Shown: positions 1-11,407 of the stretch, piece by piece
Position numbering within the stretch: the stretch's first letter is position 1
Layout of the letters: each line of letters opens with the position of its first letter
Assembly (NCBI GenBank): GCA_958298945.1
Contig: OY282607.1
Span: forward strand, 29,582,500 to 29,646,499
DNA length: 64,000 nucleotides
Reading direction: 5' to 3'
From: Atherix ibis
Taxonomy: Eukaryota > Arthropoda > Insecta > Diptera > Athericidae
Program-made: the position numbers and the translations under genes
Notes under the pieces: generated by a model
What the model was told of the DNA's origin: nothing
The model's database searches: none
The model's input: the letters and a program-made list of their open reading frames with translations, nothing else

Positions 1-252
1 TACCAGCAACAGCTTGATTATGCCATTTATTTATGACAAAAAGCAACATAAAATCCAAATTTTATTCACAATTTGATAATTAGCAATAACGTCCTTTTCC
101 AATTGAATACCGGCTACAGAAAAATTTTTGCGCAAAACATGGCTACACAGGATCACTTAAAAGAGCAGTTCATCAGTCACAATTACTCGTCCGAAAGGAT
201 CATTGCCCCATATCTCTTTGGAAATAAAGACGGTTTCGCGGTTTCTATCAAT
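1..252 (+). pseudogene. Tc3-like transposase relic, 5' part
   Basis: This is a decayed piece of a Tc1/mariner-superfamily transposase of the Tc3-like branch, whose intact members cut and paste DNA at TA sites. One frame reads IISNNVLFQLNTGY near 75-115, matching the family pattern IIFSDEAHFHLNGY that carries the first catalytic Asp; here Asp-Glu has become Asn-Asn. Further on, ERIIAPYLFGNKDGFAVSIN (about 190-250) matches the usual GGIIGPYFFENEDG.AVTVN. The frame stops making sense exactly where a mariner is inserted (TA at 252-253) and homology resumes at 1537. The upstream part lies outside the window. The assignment rests on remembered family motifs; a search would fix the exact family. Confidence 0.7.
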
Positions 253-253
253 A

Positions 254-1534
254 CCAGGTGTTTAAGATTAAATCCGCTGTTTGGTCATAGATGGCGTGAG
301 TGAGCGTATTAAGCTACCATGGACACGCCATACTTTTTTTTATGGGTTTGACTTCTGTCAACATTAATCAATGCACATTGTCAGCAATTTCGTACAACAA
401 CATACATTTTTCCGTTGGTGATCATGTCTAGTTTTGTGCCAGAAAAAGAGCATGTACGGGAAGCTCTGCTTTTCTGCTTCAATTTGAAGAAATCGGCTGC
501 CGAATCGCATCGAATGCTTATGGAGGCCTATGGTGACAGTGCTTAATCGGAAACAATGTATCGAGATTCGTTTCGTCGGTTCAAACACGACAATTTTAAC
601 TTGTGGGACAAAAAGCGTGAAAATCAGCTTCGGAAGATTGAGGACCATCAATTGCAGACTCTTTTGGACGAAGACGATACCCAATCGCAAAAAATGTTCG
701 CGGAGCAATTGGGTGTTACTCAACTAGCCATTTCCATGTGTCTGCGTATAATGCAGAGATTGAAAAGATCGAAAAATGGGTGCCGCATGAATTGAACGAT
801 AGGCAGATGGAGCGACGCCAAAACACATGCGAAATCTTGCTCGTCAGACAAAAAGAAAGTCGGTCCTTTATCGGATTGTGACAGGCGAAGAAAAGTGGAT
901 ATATTTCGAGAACCCAAAATGCAAGAAATCGTGAGTTGATCCCGGCCAACCATCAACACCTTCCCCAAGACCAAATCGCTTCGGACGGAAGACGATGCTA
1001 TGCGTTTGATGGGATCAGCAGAGTATCGTCTACTATGAGATGTTGAAATCTAGTGAAACTGTCAACGCCCATCGCTACCACCAACAACTGATTAAATTGC
1101 ACCGTGCTCTGCGTGAAAATAAGACGGATTATCAACAAAGACATGAAAATCTGATTTTCCTCCACGACAACGCACCATCGCACACGTCAAAAATGATCCG
1201 AAACTACTGGGAGACACTCAACTGGAAGGTGATACCCTACCCCGCTTATTTACCAGACCAGCACTCTTTCGATTACCACCTGTTTTCGTCGATGGGCCAC
1301 GCGCTCGCTGAGCAGCACTTCGATTCTTACGAAGACGTCCGAAAATGGCTTGATGAGTAGTTTGCCTCGAAAGAGGAGAAATTTTTTTGGCGTGGTATCC
1401 ACAAATTGCCCGAGAGATTGGAAAAATGTGTAGCTAGCGAGGGCAAGTACTTTAAACAAATTTGTTTTTGCTTTCTATGAAAAAACATGTGTTTTTTAAA
1501 CTAAAAAACAGCGGATTTAAGCTTATACATCTGG
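254..1534 (+). mobile_element. Mauritiana-type mariner element, copy A
   Basis: A 1,281-bp mariner with imperfect terminal inverted repeats of about 28 bp: the left end starts CCAGGTGTTTAAGATTAAAT and the right end, read inward, starts CCAGATGTATAAGCTTAAAT. TA dinucleotides flank it at 252-253 and 1535-1536 as target duplications. Length and ends are as expected for a full-length mariner. It sits inside an older Tc3-like transposase relic. Three relatives occur at 14026, 20382 and 60502. The coding region is broken, so it could only move if a transposase were supplied from elsewhere. Confidence 0.93.
424..1480 (+). pseudogene. Broken Mos1-like mariner transposase (copy A)
   Basis: The reading starts at ATG 424 with SSFVPEKEHVREALLFCFNL, closely like the N-terminus of Mos1-type mariner transposases. 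An in-frame TAA follows near 544 and frameshifts lie around 745-870, after the DEDDTQSQKMFAEQLGVTQ helix-turn-helix stretch. The first catalytic position reads TGEEKW instead of TGDEKW (Asp to Glu, near 885). The second, FLHDNAPSHTS (about 1160), and third, FDYHLF (about 1275), keep their Asp. The C-terminal stretch FDSYEDVRKWLDE ends at a TAG (1358-1360) where the family has Trp. Reading through, the frame ends at TGA 1478-1480, because the usual stop after KYFE is lost. Dead gene, confident family. Confidence 0.92.
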
Positions 1535-1536
1535 TA

Positions 1537-1925
1537 GTGCTCAACAACGGTCGGTGTTAGAACAAATTTTTAAGGCCAGCTTAGGAAAACCATCCAATCC
1601 TGTGGTTTTAATAAGATGAAACTACACATATGTATACAGCGCATAAAGGAAAGAACTCAACGGCTCTCTAAAATTATATATTTCGCAAACGCATTATTCT
1701 CCACAGAAGCAATTTCAATTGGCTTCCACGTTATCTCGGATATAACCGATTCTGACTATTTTCTTTTGAGATGTTTGAAGGAATGAATGTACGTTGATAA
1801 CGCAAAAACCTTCCCTTAATTAATCAAGACCATAACAACTGAAATTTTGCAAAAGGTTATGAAAAAAAATGTTTCGGAAATACAACGAATGTGATTAATT
1901 ACGAAACAAATCATTTCTCTTAATT
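1537..1925 (+). pseudogene. Tc3-like transposase relic, 3' part
   Basis: Continuation of the relic cut at 252 by mariner copy A. In shifting frames it shows a degraded WF..DETTHMYTA (about 1600-1630), matching the family's WFQQDGATCHTA that holds the second catalytic Asp; then RKRII and SDYFLLRCLKE.MYVDNAKTF (about 1750-1815), matching LDYFLWGYLKEKVYVDKPKT around the third acidic residue; then ILQKVMKKNVSEIQR near the C-terminus. Stops and frameshifts are frequent. The two parts join in the expected order once the mariner is ignored. Family certainty is moderate because the match is remembered, not computed. Confidence 0.65.
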
Positions 1926-3193
1926 CAAACAAAGATATTCCCTTTATTTATAGAAATATAAAAATATTAAAACGAATTCAAGCTGAAATGTTTATTTTGT
2001 GCCACACTATAGAAAAAAGTTACTTATTTGCATTTGATTATTTAAAAAAATGGAAAAAAAATTAAAACTTTTCTCTTTATTATTTTTACTATATTTAAAA
2101 AATTTTCTTTCAATATTTTGCGCAATTTAGTCAAGGTTTTACATACCAGAAATAATCCGTTTTGTCTAGGATAACTAAACAAGATAAATTGGAAAAGTTT
2201 TAAAAAAAAGTACAATTATCCTAAACCGATGTGTCATTTGGTATAATGTATCATAAAGTGTTGCTCTTATAAGGTCATTACAATATCAAACTTCCCAGAC
2301 ACATATTGTAAGTATTATTAGCAAACGTATAACAACCATCGTCACATAAATTGCTGCATTTACGAGTTTCTTCACTTTAGATTAATTCCAAAGAACAATC
2401 AACATTTTCCTTGAAGGATTTAAGAGTTTCGACATGGATTATGTGCTTCAAATACGATCGAATCAGTTGTGAGCTTCACTTGTGCAAGTGCTACTCATCC
2501 TAGATGACTCGTAAGTTATTGAAGTGATTTCCTTCTAGGGACTGCACAACAACAAAATCCTATTACGACTATAGAAAATTTCTAATTCATTGATGAAATA
2601 ATCCAAACAGGACCAATTGTAACTGAGTCTAAACTATGCTGAGCTTTGCGTGTATGGAATAATCTCCAAAATTATTGAGTCTATAAGATATGGTGACCTA
2701 TCAGATAGAATACAATTTAATAAATATAAATTATGAATAGAAAAATATTTCCTAAGGGATAAAATGCTTTTTCAACTGATTTAGAGTAGGAGACTTGTCA
2801 TTTCTTTGGAAAATTCTAGTAATAATGGATGAGATTTTAATCGAAAAATCGATAAAGTAGTTTAGCCTTGGCTAAATGGCATTGATGTTGAGATATTTTA
2901 TCAATTTTGGTGCTATTGCCTTAATCTATTGAAAATGAATAGAAGAAAAATTTTCATCTATCACACGATATGATAATATTAAAAAAAAAATCATAATGGA
3001 TGAACGGTAAGGGATGATAAATGCGTAGTTGTTACGTCATAATTTTTGAGATGGTATTAAGTAATTAAAATGTAGAAAACGTAAATGTTACTTTGGGGCA
3101 GATCGCAAATACTAAACCAACTACAAACGTTCCGAATAAATTTTTATAGATATCCGTAACTTCATCATAGTAATAAGTAGATTTAGATAATAG
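1926..3193. other. AT-rich stretch, nothing recognised
   Basis: No open frame of convincing length or composition, no terminal inverted repeats and no tandem repeat were seen on either strand. It ends at the TA duplication of the next mariner. Confidence 0.6.
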
Positions 3194-3195
3194 TA

Positions 3196-4481
3196 TTGGG
3201 TGTATAACTTAAAAAATGCGGGATTTTTGGCAAACTTTGAGTGTTTTTGTTTTGAAAAATTGTTACAATATATTTTATTCAAAGTATTGTCCATCGGAAG
3301 CCACTACTTTTTCCCATCTTTCTGGCAACATATGGATTCCGCGCCAAAAAAACTGCTCCGGTTTTGAGGCCAAGAATGAATCGAGCCAATTTTTGATGCC
3401 CTGTTCTGAAGTGAAGCGTATTCCGGTGAGGGCGTTTTGCATGGATCTAAACAAATGGTAGTCGGACGGAGCAAGGTCTGGGATATAAGGCGGGTGGACA
3501 AAACTTCCCAGCCACTGTTTTCTAAATAATTTTTAACCGGTCTTGCAACATGAGGCCGAGCGTTGTCATGATAGAAAATTATGGCTTTGTGTCTGGTCGC
3601 ATATTCCGGGCGTTTTTCGGCCAATGCTCGCTTCAAACGGATTAATTGTGTTTGGTAGAGGTCGCCTGTGATCGTCTGGCCCGATTTCAATAGCTCATAA
3701 TAGATCACACCCTTCTGATCGCACCAAATACAGAGCATTAATTGGCGCCATGGATATTTGGCTTTGGCGTTGATTTGGCTGGTTGGCCGGGCTTCACATA
3801 CGATTTTTTGCGCTTTGGGTTGTCGTAATGAATCCATTTTTCGTCGCCAGTAATGATTCGATTCAAAAACGACTTCTTTTTCTGCCGTTCAAGCAGCATT
3901 TCGGACATGCAAAATCGCCTTTCAACGTCTCTCGGCTTCAATTCATATGGGACCCAATTTCCTTGCTTTTGGATGAATCCTGCTGCTTTCAAACGTTTTG
4001 AAATGGCTGCTTGAGTGACTCCTAATGATTTTGCAATTTCTTCTTGAGTTCGACAACAGTCTTCGTCGAGTAATGCCTCCATATCTTCATCTTCAAACTT
4101 TTTTGGCTGACCTGGTCGTTCTTTGTCTTCCGTGTCAAAATCACCACTTCTGAACCGCACAAACCATCTCTTGCACGTTGAAATCGATGGAACATATTCA
4201 GGATAAGCTTCGGTGAGCAATCGATGTGCTTCAGCTGCACTTTTTTTCAAATTGAAGAAGTAAATCAACACTTCCCGCAATGGGACTTTATTGGTACGAA
4301 ATTCGACATTTTTGAAGCAAAAAAAAACTTTGTTGTTTACACTTTTTCGTTTAATGACTAATTGAGAATGAATGACAGATGTTTAAGCTCCAAAATGCCA
4401 TATGAGTTATTATTAACACAAACCTTGTGTAAAAGTTATGCCATCTGTTGTCAATCCCGCATTTTTAAGTTATACACCCAA
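3196..4481 (-). mobile_element. Near full-length mariner of a second type (TTGGGTGTATAACTT ends)
   Basis: A 1,286-bp element bounded by inverted repeats beginning TTGGGTGTATAACTTAAAAA and continuing with an ATGCGGGATT-like stretch at both ends. TA precedes the left end (3194-3195); the right end is followed by TTA, so one boundary base has changed. The transposase runs on the minus strand. Its protein resembles the mauritiana and vertumnana groups of mariners (KSAAEAHRLL, LLDED, TGDEKWIHYDN), but I cannot fix the subfamily by eye. It has no other copy in this window. Confidence 0.9.
3275..4309 (-). pseudogene. Mariner transposase, frameshifted
   Basis: The natural start is ATG at 4307-4309 (SNFVP...), but one missing A about 15 bases later throws the frame; the remainder opens again at REVLIYFFNLKKSAAEAHRL (from about 4277). 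An N-terminal paired helix-turn-helix region precedes the catalytic domain. The first catalytic Asp (ITGDEKWIHYDN, about 3850) and second (YHDNARPHVA, about 3565) are present, and the third (PDLAPSDYHLF, about 3455-3480) is intact but in another frame. Two further frameshifts lie near 3750 and 3505. Stop TAA is at 3275-3277 after DGQYFE. Overall about 345 codons, normal for a mariner. Few lesions suggest moderate age. Confidence 0.92.
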
Positions 4482-4651
4482 TTAAATATCCGTTAGAAGT
4501 TATGCCTATGATTGGTAAAACGGGAATGAAACTCTTTTTATAACGAGAGATAGCCAAATTACGTATATATGGGACTTTAAGGTCACGGCAAATGAAACTA
4601 TAGCAAGCATAATGGGGAGCATGGACAATTTTACGAATTATTTGTTAATGA

Positions 4652-5343
4652 ACGGATTTGATTCAACAAGAACTGGAGGGTTTAGTAGAGTCCCAGAGTT
4701 CTAATCTGTAAGTCCATATAGGTTATAATGGGGTATTGTATAAGAGTATGTTGATGTCTAATGTGATTTTAGAACCTTTGTTTAGAAGTCAAAATAGTTA
4801 TCCATATATTCTATGTAGTTTGAGTCTTTTGAGTTATGGGATCGAACTTTAGTATCTTGACTGCCATTAAAATATGTAAGAAGATATGTTGTACGGTGGA
4901 TAGTAAAAGTTACGTGGACACATTTGCATTCGTTTACTGTTATCCCCCGCTTCGTAAACCAGTGCTAAAGGATTTGTATTTCAGTTTGAATGACTGAACG
5001 GATTCAATTCAACAAGAATTGGAGGGCTCAGTAAAGCCCTAGAGTTCTAGTCCGTAAGTCCATATAGATTTTAGTGGGGTATTGTATAAGAGTACTTTGC
5101 TGTCTAATGTGATTTTAGAACCTTTGTTTAGAAGTCAAAATAGTTATCCATATTTTCTATGTAGTTTAAGTATTTTGAGTTATGGGATCGAACTTTAGTA
5201 TCTTGACTGCCATTAAAATATGTAAGAAGATATGCTGTACGGTGGATAGTAAAAGTTACGTGGACACATTTGCATTCGTTTACTGTTGTTTCCCGCCAAT
5301 TCTAAAGGATTTGTATTTAAGTTTGAATGATAAGTTCCTAATA
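4652..5343. repeat. Two-copy tandem duplication, period 346 bp
   Basis: The block 4652-4997 is repeated directly at about 4998-5343. Both copies begin ACGGATT, then share an AACAAGAA.TGGAGGG stretch, GGGGTATTGTATAAGAGTA, and a nearly identical 140-bp core starting TTATGGGATCGAACTTTAGT. Divergence is a few percent in the core and higher at the edges, so it is an old but not ancient duplication. Each copy carries the same small ORF. No terminal repeats or target duplications were seen, so this looks like a local tandem duplication and not a transposon. Confidence 0.9.
4836..4997 (+). CDS. Small duplicated ORF, copy 1 (53 residues, unrecognised)
   Basis: Starts at ATG 4836 (GSNFSILTAIKICKKICCTV...) and stops at TGA 4995-4997. 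The first 40 or so residues match the second copy almost exactly, then the copies diverge (YPPLRKPVLKDLYFSLND here). It is lysine- and cysteine-rich, with no clear signal peptide or domain. Conservation of the frame in both units could be chance given the high nucleotide identity. I do not recognise a function, and it may not be translated. Confidence 0.25.
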   Translation: MGSNFSILTAIKICKKICCTVDSKSYVDTFAFVYCYPPLRKPVLKDLYFSLND

Positions 5344-5382
5344 ACAAAAAGTCGTTTTTTAAAAAAAAGAAAGCAGCAATAG
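5182..5382 (+). CDS. Small duplicated ORF, copy 2 (66 residues, unrecognised)
   Basis: Starts at ATG 5182, 346 bases after copy 1, and runs to TAA at 5380-5382. The core GSNFSILTAIKICKKICCTV through DTFAFVYC is shared with copy 1. It then reads CFPPILKDLYLSLNDKFL and ends in a lysine-arginine tail (KSRFLKKRKQQ) because the stop of copy 1 is missing. No known motif is visible. An exon of an unseen gene, a decayed gene and a chance frame are all possible. Confidence 0.25.
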   Translation: MGSNFSILTAIKICKKICCTVDSKSYVDTFAFVYCCFPPILKDLYLSLNDKFLITKSRFLKKRKQQ

Positions 5383-5539
5383 GTCACTAAATTATTTTTA
5401 TTATTCTTCAAGAACGCCATTATGGAAATTTGTTTTACAGTAAAATTATTTTCTCGAAAAAATTATTTCCTCCTTAAAAAAAATGTAGTTTTTTTCCATT
5501 ATCACAGAAAAGACAAATAATTTTAAAACACTAATAATT

Positions 5540-6290
5540 GATTTTTTTTTATTTATTTGGTATTTACGTGACGTCTTTCAGGATTTGATCCTTTTAAGCT
5601 AAGTTTTAATGACTTTTTTCCACATTTCATGCTGTAATTTGGCCATTATTTGAGGGGTATTGATTTATAAATACTCCATAAAATTTGCAAATTATCTGTG
5701 TTTACATGATTTCTGATATAGTTTTAAAAGAAAAAGTCTAGCGGTATTAAATCGAACGATCTTGGAGGCTAATTGACATCACCAAATCCAGATTATTACG
5801 CATTTGTGAAGCTTTTCGCGAAATAAATCGAAAATTTGTTATTTTGTGTGACTTGTGATATCATTTTTTTAAAAGCTGCAATTAGTTTTAATAAAAATCG
5901 ATAAGTTTAAAAATAGACGAAAATGGTCTGTCCTTCTTCATTTTTAAAGAAATACGGCGCAAAGACAACTTCAAATTAAAATGCTCATCAGACAATTACT
6001 TATCAAATAGAAAATAGCATTTTCGTAATTATTTTTAAGTTTTTAAAGTCTATATAAGGCAAATTTGCTTATTAACGTATCTACCGAGTGAGAAATGAGA
6101 TTTATCGCTGAAGAAAATTGTGTGCAAAACATGCAGAATCACCAAATTTATAAGAAAGTTTTTATAATTTTTATATATTTAAACAATTATGGCAATTATT
6201 AATTCTAAATAAAATGTTATCTTAGTTTTTTTTATGTATTTAAAAACTATCAAAAAACAGGGTTGTACTTTCAAAACTACAAAATGAATA
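5540..6290 (-). pseudogene. Tc3-like transposase relic
   Basis: Read on the minus strand, the block near 6100 gives a degraded SD.SHFSLGRYVNKQ, matching the DEAHFHLGGYVNKQ segment with the first catalytic Asp. Near 5785 it gives FGDVN.PPRSFDL.PLDFFF, the well-conserved FGDVNWPPRSCDLTPLDFFLW segment around the third acidic residue. A C-terminal stretch follows (MWKKVIKT.LKRIKS). The 5' flank near 6250-6290 (ACAGGGTTGTACTTTCAAAA) has an inverted counterpart beside the relic at 11408, so both probably retain the same element end. Many stops; long dead. Confidence 0.65.
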
Positions 6291-7606
6291 ACTTTTTAGA
6301 ACCGATAGTAACTGAATATCTTTATTTACGACCATTACAGAGGCAGTATAACATTTTTTTTGAATGTTTAGACCTCTCATATTAAAAAAACCATTACTCA
6401 AATAATATATTAGTAAATTAATAATCTTTAAAATACTTTACAATGAATTTCTTTTTAAAATTTTAGTTTTGTATTCACATTTTTTTTAAGGTCTAAAGAA
6501 CAAATATTTATCTAATTTGATGAAAAACTTGTATATTATCCATAAATAACCTTGGAAATCCTTTCTAAAGGTGGGCCAGTATTCTTATACTACTTTTAGT
6601 AAAGTTATATCTAAGTGATAATCACTAAGTTTACAGTGATAATCACTAAGTAATACTCAAAATCGATAGTGAAAAATAATTTTTGTATGATTGAAGTCGT
6701 TTTTTTTAGCTAAAAACCACTAGTTTTTTTAGAAAACTATTTTTCTTTATTTTCGAAAGAGAAAATTTGTAGAATTGTCTTATCTATATTCTAATAGATT
6801 TTTTTTGTATACTGAAGAATTTCCTTATCTATATGCTTATTAAAGTTTTGTATTCTTGCTATACAAATTGTAAGGACATAAAATTTTGAATAAATAATAT
6901 TCAGTTTAAAAAATAACGAAAAAGACAAGAGTGGAAAAAATAAAAGATATTTTTATAAGGCAAAAGAAAAGTTCTAAGATATTATTTTACTTATATATGG
7001 AGTAATTATTTTGGAAATACTTTCTCATAAAATCAAGTTTGTTTCTGTGAGTATCGATATTGATATAAATTGGTAAGTTAACATTTATCTTTTAAAAAAA
7101 ATTATATATATTTTGCTATAACGTAGCTTTTTTAAATAATAAATATTAAAGACCATAGAGAAGCTTTTGTTTAAAAAAGTATGAAAAATTCCTTTGCCCA
7201 TCAAATAATAAACCTTCAAAAATAATCATCCCAAATTATCCTTTTCTGAGTGAAAATATATTAAATGGAAAACTTTTCTTATAATAAAATTAACGATTTT
7301 TCTTTTCTCCTTTTTGAAATGCTTATATTTATGCTTTCTTTCAACAAAGAATTTTGAAAACTTTATGAATAATATTCAGAATAAGTTGGAAATATTTTTG
7401 CTTTTATGTTGTACAATAAATTCTTCTTTTTTGGCAATGAATTTTACTTTTAAGAATTCTTCAAGGATTTTAAAAAAAAAATAATTCAATTATTTAATTT
7501 ACTCTTAAAAAAAATTTATATATTATGAATTGTGGATTCATATTTTTTTATATGCTTTATAATCCAAAAAGTTTGGTTACATAATAATTAAAAATATTTA
7601 TAGAAC
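6291..7606. other. AT-rich stretch with one short direct repeat
   Basis: No gene seen. At 6614-6651 a 17-base motif (AGTGATAATCACTAAGT, itself close to palindromic) occurs twice with a 21-base period. The rest is poly-A/poly-T rich with no other structure noticed. Confidence 0.6.
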
Positions 7607-8658
7607 TAAAAAAAAAAAACCATAAGAACATATACTTCAGAAAAGGAATATAATTGTAGACTTTCAATTTTTAAAGTTTCATGTACAAACGATCAAGGAC
7701 CACTTAAGCGGTTCCTTAAAAACATCTATACACAATATCTGATCTTTAAGACATTGGAGTCAGAATATTAACAAAAATTTTGTTTACTAACACAAAATTT
7801 TGAAATTTTCATTTTAAAAATAAAAAAAAATATAAGAAAATTTACTTCAAAACAAGATAATAATTTTAGACTTTTCACTTTTAAAGTTTCCTGTACAAAC
7901 GATCACGGAGGATTTAAGAGGTTCCTTGAAAATATCTACACACAAAATCTGATCTTTAAGACATTGGAGTCAGAATATTATGAAAAATACTATTAACTAA
8001 CACAAAATTTTGAAATTTTCATTTTAAAAATAAAAAAAATATAAGAAAATTTACTTCAAAACAGGATAATAATTTTAGACTTTTCACTTTTAAAGTTTCC
8101 TGTACAAACGATCAAGGAGGATTTAAGAGGTTCCTTGAAAATATCTACACACAAAATCTGATCTTTAAGACATTTGAGTCAGAATATTATGAAAAATACT
8201 ATTTACTAACACAAAATTTTGAAATTTTCATTTTAAAAATAAAAAAAAATATAAGAAAATTTACTTCAAAACAGGATAATAATTTTAGACTTTTCACTTT
8301 TAAAGTTTCCTGTACAAACGATCAAGGAGGATTTAAGAGGTTCTTTGAAAATATCTACACACAATATCTGATCTTTAAGACATTGGAGTCAGAATATTAA
8401 CAAAAATTTTGTTTACTAACACAAAATTTTGTAATTTTCATTTTAAAAATAAAAAAACATATAAGAAAATTTACTTCAAAACAGGATAATAATTTTAGAC
8501 TTTTCACTTTTAAAGTTTCCTGTACAAACGATCAAGGAGGATTTAAGAGGTTCCTTGAAAATATCTACACACAAAATCTGATCTTTAAGACATTTGAGTC
8601 AGAATATTATGAAAAATATTATTTACTAACAAAAAATTTTGAAATTTTCATTTAAAAA
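7607..8658. repeat. 210-bp satellite, five tandem units
   Basis: Five direct units of 209-210 bp. The marker GTACAAACGATC recurs at 7683, 7893, 8102, 8312 and 8522. Each unit also holds GATCTTTAAGACATT.GAGTC and ACACAAAATTTTG. Unit 1 is the most diverged overall. Units 1 and 4 share the variants CACAATATCTG and TTAACAAAAATTTTG, while units 2, 3 and 5 share CACAAAATCTG and TTATGAAAAAT; units 3 and 5 share TTTGAGTC. The interleaving suggests blocks of more than one unit were duplicated. No coding role is apparent. Confidence 0.93.
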
Positions 8659-10825
8659 ATTCTATCTCACCAGTTTTATTTTTTTTATGGATTTTTCCAA
8701 TATTTCCCAATCGACTTTTTTTTGGGCTGAATATTTTTTTGAATTTCTTTTTCATAATAAAAAGCACATATTAGGCAAAATTAACACAAACATCAAAATT
8801 ATGAATAAAAAATTTCATGCAGATGAAAATCACAGGATTTGAATTTGAAGAAGAAAAAAAATCATTATTCAATTTTGTACCTTTTTTTTTTTTCAAATAA
8901 ATAGTACACTTCAGCGTTTTATGGAAATTTTTCAAATAAGAATACTTTTTTTTATAACAAAAAATACGAACAAATATATAAAGAATATGGAAAATTAATT
9001 AATTTGTTTTGTTTTTTATTTTAATAAAGCTTTTTTCCGCACATTAATATGTCCTTATTTTTATGTTAAAAACGTTTTTGACAATATTACAAAAATGATA
9101 TTTTCTCAACTCATTGTCCTTGATAAATAAAATTGAAAACAAACTCAAGACCGTGGATGTTTATCCAGAACTGTTGTCAGCTTCATGTTCTCGACATGAA
9201 GCCTTCCAACTGACTATCAGAACTTCTATTAGACTGTCTCTTTTATATATGATATAAGTTTAGCTGATGACATTTTCGCTAAATTTAGGCGGTGTATATA
9301 AAGTTCTTTTCATAATAGGGTAATGGAATCGATAAAGAGTATTCCTTTGAGGATCAAGCCAAGCAAAGTACATTCTGGCCTCCATTCCACACACGGATAC
9401 ATTCAATTTTAATACTAGTATGTTACCTCATTTTCTGGCTAAGAACTAGAGTTCATAGTTCACATGAAACACTCGTGAAAGAATGCGTAAAAGTCAGTCA
9501 AGTCATATCGCGAAATATAAATAAACCAGAAAAAGGTATGAGCAGTTTCATTTTTTCTATATACACGAATGTGCGTCGAATTTGGCAGAGCCAACAGGAT
9601 ACGAGTACTCCTAGATATAATCGCTTTTATCAATATAATACCATGTCACACTATGTTGTATTCAACACTCGTACTGGATCCGTATCCATACTAATTTCCA
9701 CATACTGGATTCGATGCGTTCGACTGTGCTCTTAGTCAAGGATTTCATTTCTCATATCTTGATGTAGGCGGTCGGTACTCAAGTCATGATTAAATTGAGA
9801 TAGTTTTATAAAGTTAATACCATCACACAAACGTAGATACCAAACGAAACATTCATAGAAATATATACGGAATAGAAGAGCCAATGGTACAATTTGTTAT
9901 GTTTTGTTTAATTTAGCGAATATCTCCTTTAGGACACCATTTGTTCCATTATAAAATAGTTGGCTTGCGCGAATGTAGGAGTGTTCATAAGCCTCCAAAG
10001 ACGATAGTCAACTTGATATTCTATACTGGAACCAATTAAATACAAAACTAGTTCGGGTTTTTTTTTCCACGAATAGAAAAACAACAAAAGAAACAAAAAA
10101 TACATTAAATAAATACAAAAACGATATTAAGGATATTTTTAAATTGAACCAGTCGACTTGTGAGTAGAATAATGTATGAGAAATAATGGAAATTATATTC
10201 AAATATTCTAAAAGAATTAAAGACTTCGAGAAAAGTTCGAAAGTTTGTTTTTATCAGAAAAGAAAATGTTTTATTTTTCTTATCGATAAGAATGTTTTTA
10301 AAGCACACTTTAAGCACTTAAATATTTTTGGTTTTTGCAAATGGCTAATAAAGCTAACTTAAGCTTGTCACTTTAACATGCCTTCAAAAAAACCCGTTTA
10401 AATAATAATATTTATATTGTATTTTATATAAAGTAAGTTTCTATTATTTAAAGATAAATATATTTTTGGGAATTCCCATTTGAGTATCCCTTAAATAGTT
10501 AATTTTCTACAAAAAAGTTCTTGTAGAATTTCTTTGAAAAGTATTAAAATTATTTAAAAGAACATATTTTAATTAATAGCATATTCAATGAGAAAAACAA
10601 AGAAACACAAAAGTTAAAGGGAAGTTAAGCATCCATTTTTAATTTAATTATTATTAAATTAAAGTCAAGACAAAGTATTTTTAACTGAGAAGGCTTTATT
10701 TTTTTTACCAATTAGATAACTTTAAGAAAAGCAAATCTAGAATATAAATTTTAAATAAATCGATAATCGTAAGTATTATAGATTTATAGAGAAAAATATG
10801 AAATAAATTTTTTAAATAGTTGTTC
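8659..10825. other. Long stretch without a recognised gene
   Basis: Mostly AT-rich. The part from about 9150 to 9980 is less AT-rich and holds an 86-residue open frame at 9475-9735 (non-ATG start, unrecognised; not called as a gene). No terminal inverted repeats or tandem repeats were noticed. Confidence 0.5.
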
Positions 10826-11407
10826 GGCCATTTTGTTTTATTTTGAATTTAAAAAAAAAATTTCTCTTGTAGTGAAATAAGCTGTGATATGAAATTTTCT
10901 TGGTCCTATTACAATTTACCTTAAAATTATCTATGAAAATTTAAAATCCTTGAGGCAATAAGTAATGTTAAAATTTGTTTACATATTTTTCAAGTTAAAG
11001 ATAAACAACAAATATAAAATTCGTAGGCAGTTATTTTGATAACTTTTAGGTTATGTATTCATTTAAAAATCGATTTTTGTTATATGATAACGTAAAGTCC
11101 AAATACTTTTTATTTAATCTTTTACTACAAAAATACTTATACTATATTTTCCAGGAACCTGTAATAAATTATTTGACAGGCCAAGGTCAGCCATTTTCAA
11201 AAATTTGAATTTTTTTCAGTTGATCTTCTAGAAAACGACGCCATAAGTAACATATGAAGTCAAACATATTTTTTCTCAAATTTTTGTTATAAAAATACTT
11301 AGTTTATTCGATGTTTTTATGTAGAATATTAAATTTAAAAAAAAATAATAAAAGTCGGCCATTTTTCGTAAATTTAAATTTTTTTCAGGTTATTTTGTCG
11401 TTATCCA

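Noticed and set aside
364..723. 119-codon antisense frame in mariner copy A
   Set aside because: Complement of the transposase gene; the same antisense frame appears in copy B, so it follows from the sense sequence.
9475..9735. 86-codon frame in less AT-rich DNA
   Set aside because: No ATG start, no known domain, no conserved copy in the window; unsupported as a gene.
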